The notes beneath the pieces were generated by a model that ran no database searches, had not been told where the DNA came from, and worked only from the letters and a program-made list of their open reading frames with translations. This document shows, one piece after another, positions 7,452 to 11,307 of a stretch of DNA of 11,307 bases. Each line of letters starts with the position of its first letter. Positions within the stretch are counted from its first letter, which is position 1. Position numbers and translations under genes: made by a program. The stretch is from an uncultured Lachnospiraceae bacterium (lineage in GTDB: Bacteria > Bacillota > Clostridia > Lachnospirales > Lachnospiraceae), in assembly GCA_902783735.1 (NCBI GenBank), contig CACZSE010000056.1, positions 1 through 11,307 on the forward strand, written 5' to 3'.

Positions 7452-8414
7452 CTTTACGATCTCACCCTTGGCTACTTTGGTTGTCAGCATAACTATTATG
7501 AGAAGAGCAAATCCTGTTATGACATCCTGGATGGCAGTGGGAGCTCCCAAAGCGATAAAGCCGAAGAAGATGATATTTATAACAAATTCTCCGATTATGA
7601 TAGCCGGTATCGGCATACCGTATTTTTTGAAAGCAAGACCGAAAAAGCATCCCATGGTCGGAACGAAGTTTCGTGTCATGGATGCCATACCGGTAACAGC
7701 GACCATGGATGAACCGTAACTTATCGTGAGAACGGCCATGATCCCAAGGAAGGCTCCGCTTATTATGAAAGCTAAGATCTTATATTTATTAACCTTTATG
7801 CCCATATTCTTTGCAACGAATTCGTTGCTTCCTATTGCATAGGTATAAGTACCGATCTTTGTATAGTTGAGTAAAAGATAAGCAATGGCAAAAGCAATGA
7901 CTGCCAGGATGATATTTCCGGGCATCTGACCGAAAGCGCGAAGGCCTGAGGGGAGCGTCTGTTCCACGCCACCTGCGATATAATTTGCTATGGATTCATA
8001 GATCAGAGCAAGGCCCGTTGTTACTATCATTGAGGGAATACGTAACTTAATATAGAACATTCCGTTAAGCATACCGACGATGGCACCTGTCAATATGGCA
8101 CCTGCTATGAGTCCTAAGTATCCGAGACCGAAGCGATTCGCAAAGACACAGCCCACGATGGCGGACAGCATTATATTGGCACCAATGGAAAAGTCAAACA
8201 TTCCCATTACCATTACGAAATAAAAACCTACGGCACCGACTGCGGCCAGCAGCGATGCTTCAAAATAGCTCAGCATGTTTTTGGCTGAACCGAAATTATC
8301 GGGGGTTATCAGCTTGAATATACCCCACGAGATGAAAACCATTATAAGGAGCAGCAGGTATCCTTTGAACTGACCTGACAGCCTTTTTGCGGTTGTTTCA
8401 GTTGACTCATTCAT
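7449..8414 (-). CDS. ABC sugar transporter permease, RbsC/BPD_transp_2 family (permease 1)
   Basis: This is a 321-residue polytopic membrane subunit of the same importer. After a short polar N-terminus, hydrophobic segments run along its length. Family marks are MGMFDFSIGANIMLSA near residue 70, NGMFYIKLRIPSMIVTTG near 115, the coupling region AIGSNEFVAKNMGIKVNKYK near 195, and GCFFGLAFKKYGMPIPA near 255. It is clearly diverged from permease 2, so the importer should use a heterodimeric channel. The ATG at 8414 has GAGGT (8427-8423) eight bases upstream. The gene follows the binding-protein gene across a 90-bp gap containing a stem-loop, and its stop codon is part of the Shine-Dalgarno of the ATPase gene. 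The transported compound is unknown. Confidence 0.93.
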   Translation of the reverse strand: MNESTETTAKRLSGQFKGYLLLLIMVFISWGIFKLITPDNFGSAKNMLSYFEASLLAAVGAVGFYFVMVMGMFDFSIGANIMLSAIVGCVFANRFGLGYLGLIAGAILTGAIVGMLNGMFYIKLRIPSMIVTTGLALIYESIANYIAGGVEQTLPSGLRAFGQMPGNIILAVIAFAIAYLLLNYTKIGTYTYAIGSNEFVAKNMGIKVNKYKILAFIISGAFLGIMAVLTISYGSSMVAVTGMASMTRNFVPTMGCFFGLAFKKYGMPIPAIIIGEFVINIIFFGFIALGAPTAIQDVITGFALLIIVMLTTKVAKGEIVK

Positions 8415-8457
8415 ACCGATTTACCTCATTTAAACCAAAAAAATTAGGATTTTTTGC

Positions 8458-8492
8458 AATAAACAGGCCGGTACCGTGTTGCGATACCGGCC
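8458..8492 (-). terminator. Intercistronic stem-loop (partial terminator or mRNA stabiliser) after the binding-protein gene
   Basis: GGCCGGTA (8466-8473) and TACCGGCC (8485-8492) form a perfect 8-bp GC-rich stem. Past one C-A mismatch, CG/CG extends it to a TGTTG loop. In the minus-strand transcript it is followed by TGTTTATT, an imperfect U-tract. It sits 12 bases after the binding-protein stop and before permease 1. The likely role is partial termination or 3'-end protection, giving more binding protein than membrane subunits. Confidence 0.65.
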
Positions 8493-8504
8493 CTTATATC
8501 TTGA

Positions 8505-9716
8505 TTATTTACCTGATCTTGATGCCGCATCTTCAATGGAAAGTGCTGCTGCTTTTGCCTTAAGACCTTCCATGTCAAGCTTTGACATCTCTTTGAGTTC
8601 ATCGGATGTATAAGGAAGCTGATCTACGAAATACTTCTCATAATCCTTATAATCTTCGGGTGATGCTACATAGAGGTAAGGGAATTTGATATCTTCGAAC
8701 TTACCGCCGAAATCTGAGTAGTTACCCTGGATCGCATTGTATACTGCCATGAAAGCGAAGAGAGGATCACAGTAGTGTCCGCCTGATTCGCCGGCCATGG
8801 AACCGTTTGCGAGTCTTTCACCGAGGTCGGGTAAAAAGTCTGTAGAGACTATATCGATGTCAGCAGTCTTTCCTGCACGTTCTACAGCTGCTATAGCGCC
8901 CTGAAGAGGATCGCCGCCGCCACCTGCGGGAATGAGAGCATCGAGATCGGGATTGGCACTCATAAGAGCTTCAGCTGCCTTTGAACCACCTTCCGAAGAT
9001 GTTCCTGCATACTGGGGCTCAGATAAAACTGCCTGATCATCGGGATGAGCTGCGTTCCACTTTTCAACGCCTGCCTTGTAACCTTCCCATCTGCCAAGCC
9101 ATGTTGCATCGCCCTGTTCCCAGCCTATAAGACCGATATTTCTGTCGCCCTTGTCAAGAAGGATCTGTACGAGCTTCTCGCCGTTTTCGGGCTCATTTTC
9201 ATGAACTGCTGCTACATAATACTCAGAATCAACGGCTGCCTGATAGATATCTGCGCTTGTTTCCTGGTTTATGATACGGAAGAACTGAGCAAGATAAACT
9301 CCGTTATCATTACAGGTCTTTATAGCTGAAGCCATCTCTGTATCTGAAGAGTTACAGATTATGATACCCTGACATCCGGCTGCACATAACTGCTCTACAG
9401 ATGCCGTAACCTTTTCCGATACATGTCCCTGGTCAACATATTGAACCTGAACACCGAGAGCAGCCGCAGCCTCATCAAGTATCATCTTGCATTGTGAACC
9501 GAGTACATCCGTTGAACTCCAGATGGAAACACCGATCTTTATATCGCCGTTTGCAGCGGGAGCGGGTGCATCGGGAACCTTTTCCTCAGATATTTTTGCC
9601 ACTGTGTCCGAAGTCGCAGATGATCCCGTGGGAGCTGAAGCGGTATTACCGCAACCTACCAGTGATGTCCCAACCATCAACAAACTGAGCATCATACTTA
9701 ACAGTTTCTTTTTCAT
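8505..9716 (-). CDS. Lipoprotein sugar-binding protein of the ABC importer (Peripla_BP_4/RbsB type)
   Basis: This 403-residue extracellular solute-binding lipoprotein captures the ligand and delivers it to the two permeases. Residues 1-22 are a type II signal peptide, with KKK, a hydrophobic core and lipobox LVGC (Cys22). A Ser/Thr/Ala/Pro-rich tether to about residue 58 follows. The mature domain starts with DIKIGVSIWSSTDVLG, the first strand of a type I periplasmic-binding fold, and continues with QLCAAGCQGIIICNSSD, GDRNIGLIGWEQGDATWLGR, ALIPAGGGGDP and DIDIVSTDF, the usual order for the ribose/galactose class. Several tryptophan, acidic and glycine residues around 200-215 could line a sugar pocket, but the ligand cannot be named. 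Six cysteines occur besides the lipobox one. The ATG at 9716 has a near-perfect AAGGAGGT upstream (9734-9727). It is the first gene of the transporter block, behind its own leader with a stem-loop. Confidence 0.93.
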   Translation of the reverse strand: MKKKLLSMMLSLLMVGTSLVGCGNTASAPTGSSATSDTVAKISEEKVPDAPAPAANGDIKIGVSIWSSTDVLGSQCKMILDEAAAALGVQVQYVDQGHVSEKVTASVEQLCAAGCQGIIICNSSDTEMASAIKTCNDNGVYLAQFFRIINQETSADIYQAAVDSEYYVAAVHENEPENGEKLVQILLDKGDRNIGLIGWEQGDATWLGRWEGYKAGVEKWNAAHPDDQAVLSEPQYAGTSSEGGSKAAEALMSANPDLDALIPAGGGGDPLQGAIAAVERAGKTADIDIVSTDFLPDLGERLANGSMAGESGGHYCDPLFAFMAVYNAIQGNYSDFGGKFEDIKFPYLYVASPEDYKDYEKYFVDQLPYTSDELKEMSKLDMEGLKAKAAALSIEDAASRSGK

Positions 9717-9942
9717 AGAATACTTTACCTCCTTAGAGTAATCCCTTCCCTTGACAGATGGACCCGTCGGTGCATCTGTCAGGGGTATACATTTTGCAGT
9801 TTGTTTTGTTTGAGTACTCCTAACGATTTCATAATATGGCTATTATCGTCAAAAAAACATGTAAAAATTTTGCCCGTTTGGTAATATTTTCATATTTGGG
9901 AAAATTGGATGTGCAAAACATAATGAATAACAGGCAGTGCTG
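9717..9942 (-). promoter_or_regulatory. Regulatory gap between response regulator and binding-protein genes
   Basis: This AT-rich 226-bp gap most likely holds the promoter of the transporter genes and the site for the adjacent AraC-type regulator. Visible elements are the leader stem-loop (9748-9785), an inverted repeat ATAATA-TGGC-TATTAT (9831-9846) whose minus-strand TATTAT could serve as a -10 box, and two TTTGG copies 18 bases apart (9877-9881, 9895-9899). TTGACG (9852-9847) resembles a -35 box, but no good -10 stands at 16-18 bases from it. The exact promoter cannot be placed. Confidence 0.5.
9748..9785 (-). promoter_or_regulatory. Long stem-loop in the 5' leader of the binding-protein mRNA
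   Basis: CCCTTGACAGATG (9748-9760) pairs with CATCTGTCAGGGG (9773-9785) over 13 bp, with one G-U-type pair. After a G-G mismatch, ACC/GGT (9762-9764 with 9769-9771) adds three pairs around a CGTC loop. It ends 13 bases before the Shine-Dalgarno at 9734-9728 and has no U-tract after it, so it is not an ordinary terminator. It could be an mRNA-stabilising 5' hairpin, a protein or RNA target, or a DNA operator. Confidence 0.6.
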
Positions 9943-10665
9943 TCAGATCTCCTTGCGATATTTGCTGGGAGATATCCCTTCGACCTTTTTGAACACTTTT
10001 GTGAAATAGAAGTAGTCATTATATCCGACGATCTCGGCGATCTCCTGAATGGAAATGCTTTCATCCCTTAAGAGCTCTTTGGCACGCTGGATCCTTAAAG
10101 AAGCTATATAGTCGGAAAAATTAACCTGAAGGCGATCCTTTATCATCTTGCTAAGATGTCCCATGCTGATATTGTACTTGGAGGCAAGAGATGTTAAGGA
10201 TATATCTTCGGTATAGTGTTCACGTATATCCGAGATCACATTATCGATCATTTTGTCATAGGAGGGCATAGAGACACCGTCGTCAGGTCTGTCCTTAGTG
10301 TCATTTAAAATGGCTGTCATTACTCTTAACAGATCTTCCTCTTTTATTGGCTTTAAAAGATAGTCATATGCATGATATTTAACGGCTTCCTTGGCATATG
10401 AAAATTCCGCGAAGCCTGTTATTATCACAACCTTGGTATCCGGAGATACTTCGGGTATGACCTTTAAGAGATCAAGTCCCGAGATACCCGGCATCCTGAT
10501 ATCGGTGAATACGACATCGGGCTTGAACATCTCTATTTCCTCTTTGGCTGTCAGACCGTTGTTTGCTATTCCCATTACCCAGGAGTCGATCTCTATTTTA
10601 TCCAGCAGTTTTTTTAAACCCAAAGTGACCCATACTTCGTCATCGGCTATATAAACATTTAACAT
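9943..10665 (-). CDS. Response regulator with AraC-type DNA-binding domain (YesN class)
   Basis: This 240-residue cytosolic transcription regulator is complete. Its receiver domain (about 1-120) has every expected residue: acidic pair D8-D9, phosphoacceptor D55 in FTDIRMPG, T83 and K105 followed by proline. The output domain (about 140-240) has two helix-turn-helix units of the AraC/XylS family: SLTSLASKYNISMGHLSKMI, and the family signature from IQEIAEIVGYNDYFYFTKVF to ISPSKYR. It is shorter than many YesN proteins because there is almost no linker between the domains. The ATG at 10665 has a CGGGGGT-type ribosome site eight bases upstream. The gene lies 38 bases after the histidine kinase and just ahead of the importer operon, so it is the probable activator of the binding-protein promoter. 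Confidence 0.95.
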   Translation of the reverse strand: MLNVYIADDEVWVTLGLKKLLDKIEIDSWVMGIANNGLTAKEEIEMFKPDVVFTDIRMPGISGLDLLKVIPEVSPDTKVVIITGFAEFSYAKEAVKYHAYDYLLKPIKEEDLLRVMTAILNDTKDRPDDGVSMPSYDKMIDNVISDIREHYTEDISLTSLASKYNISMGHLSKMIKDRLQVNFSDYIASLRIQRAKELLRDESISIQEIAEIVGYNDYFYFTKVFKKVEGISPSKYRKEI

Positions 10666-10703
10666 TTCTGATACCCCCGTTACTTCACTAAATACCTTAC
10701 TTT

Positions 10704-11307
10704 TTACGGTTCTCTCATGTGATCGGGCAATGAGAGCCTTATTATCGTGCCCTCATCCACAACACTGTCTATTTCAAAAGAATAGTCATCGTTATAGAAC
10801 AGACGCAACCGTTGAACTATGTTTGAAAGACCTATGCCGCCGTTTTCGTGAGGATTGATGATCTGGTCTCTTAAACCGGACAGCGTATCTTCGTCCATTC
10901 CGCATCCGTCATCCTCTATCGTTATATTCAGGCGTTCACCCGCATTTTCAATCCGTACACAGACCGAGCCGGGCCCCATTTTACGCTCCAGACCGTGAAA
11001 TACGGAATTCTCGACAAGTGGCTGTAAGAAGAAACGTATCATGGGTTTGTCGAGAACATCTTCATCGACATCGGTAGCGATCTTTATCTTGCCCATGAAA
11101 CGGTATTCTATGATACGTGCATATTTTGCAATATATGAGACTTCGTCCCTGACGGTAACGATATTGCTTGCTTTTACGGCATATCTGAATATATCCGACA
11201 AAGACATTGCCATTTCGGCGATATCGTCCTGGTCATTGATAAGAGCCATATCTCTCATGCAGGAGAGGGTATTATACAGAAAATGGGGATTGATCTGGTT
11301 ACGATAG
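10704..11307 (-). CDS. Sensor histidine kinase, LytS/YesM class (5' partial)
   Basis: The reading frame stays open to the right window edge. Upstream of the ATG at 11258 it still encodes YRNQINPHFLYNTLS, the phosphoacceptor motif of the His_kinase (PF06580) family, with the histidine codon at 11285-11283. The ATG at 11258 is therefore internal, and the sensor and membrane part lie outside the window. The ATPase domain is complete: N-box PLVENSVFHGL (Asn codon at 11009-11007), G1 box DDGCGMD (near 10914-10894) and G2 box NGGIGLSNIVQRL (near 10844-10806). Kinases of this class normally have N-terminal transmembrane helices and an extracellular or HAMP region. It should phosphorylate the response regulator encoded 38 bases downstream. 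In this genome class such pairs control adjacent sugar ABC importers, which matches the neighbours. Confidence 0.95.
   Translation of the reverse strand, partial: YRNQINPHFLYNTLSCMRDMALINDQDDIAEMAMSLSDIFRYAVKASNIVTVRDEVSYIAKYARIIEYRFMGKIKIATDVDEDVLDKPMIRFFLQPLVENSVFHGLERKMGPGSVCVRIENAGERLNITIEDDGCGMDEDTLSGLRDQIINPHENGGIGLSNIVQRLRLFYNDDYSFEIDSVVDEGTIIRLSLPDHMREP

Noticed and set aside
8966..9001. A riboswitch or other structured RNA inside the coding regions of the importer operon
   Set aside because: I looked for structured or conserved-looking elements outside the two hairpins listed and found only ordinary codon-structured sequence here.
9751..9790. TTGACA at 9751-9756 read as a plus-strand -35 box
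   Set aside because: It is part of the left arm of the leader stem-loop, no suitable -10 follows, and a plus-strand transcript from here would be antisense to the regulator with no plus-strand gene to serve.
9928..9945. Possible terminator of the response regulator: TAACAG and CTGTCA arms overlapping its stop codon
   Set aside because: The stem is only 6 bp with one wobble pair, and the following T-stretch is interrupted. It is too weak to annotate, so read-through from the regulator into the importer operon stays possible.

Overview
The window looks like chromosome of a low-to-moderate GC Firmicute, most likely a Lachnospiraceae-type clostridium (inference). The reasons are strong AAGGAGG ribosome-binding sites, lipoprotein signal peptides, and a YesM/YesN-type two-component pair next to a ribose/galactose-class ABC importer with a lipoprotein binding protein. 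No rRNA, tRNA, mobile element or CRISPR array was seen. Coding density is high, and both edges cut through a gene.

Left part, plus strand (1-4882). The window opens inside a large AAA+ protein. Its visible N-terminal module is laid out like a ClpB/ClpA second AAA module but has lost its catalytic residues. An intact CbxX-type AAA+ module follows. Thirteen bases after its stop begins a 1071-residue lipoprotein (TTG start proposed at 1667). It joins a PBP4B/YfeW/AmiE-type serine hydrolase to a NamZ-type (DUF1343, GH171) exo-N-acetylmuramidase. In Bacillus subtilis these two activities are separate secreted proteins of one muropeptide-salvage cluster, and in Escherichia coli yfeW sits beside the MurNAc genes murQ-murP. 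The fusion is the most interesting object here.

The plus-strand genes end at a perfect 28-bp palindrome (4901-4928) that probably terminates transcription from both sides.

Right part, minus strand (11307 down to 4955). The order of transcription is sensor histidine kinase (5' end outside the window), AraC-type response regulator, a 226-bp regulatory gap, lipoprotein substrate-binding protein, permease 1, double-domain ATPase, permease 2. A long stem-loop sits in the leader of the binding-protein gene. A second stem-loop follows that gene, as expected where a binding protein must be made in excess over its membrane partners. The last two junctions use a fused stop/Shine-Dalgarno TAAGGAGG.

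Likely working model: the kinase senses an extracellular signal, the regulator activates the importer operon, and the importer brings in a sugar or related small molecule that cannot be named from sequence. The muropeptide-degrading lipoprotein on the opposite strand could generate such a ligand (for example MurNAc), but only proximity supports that.
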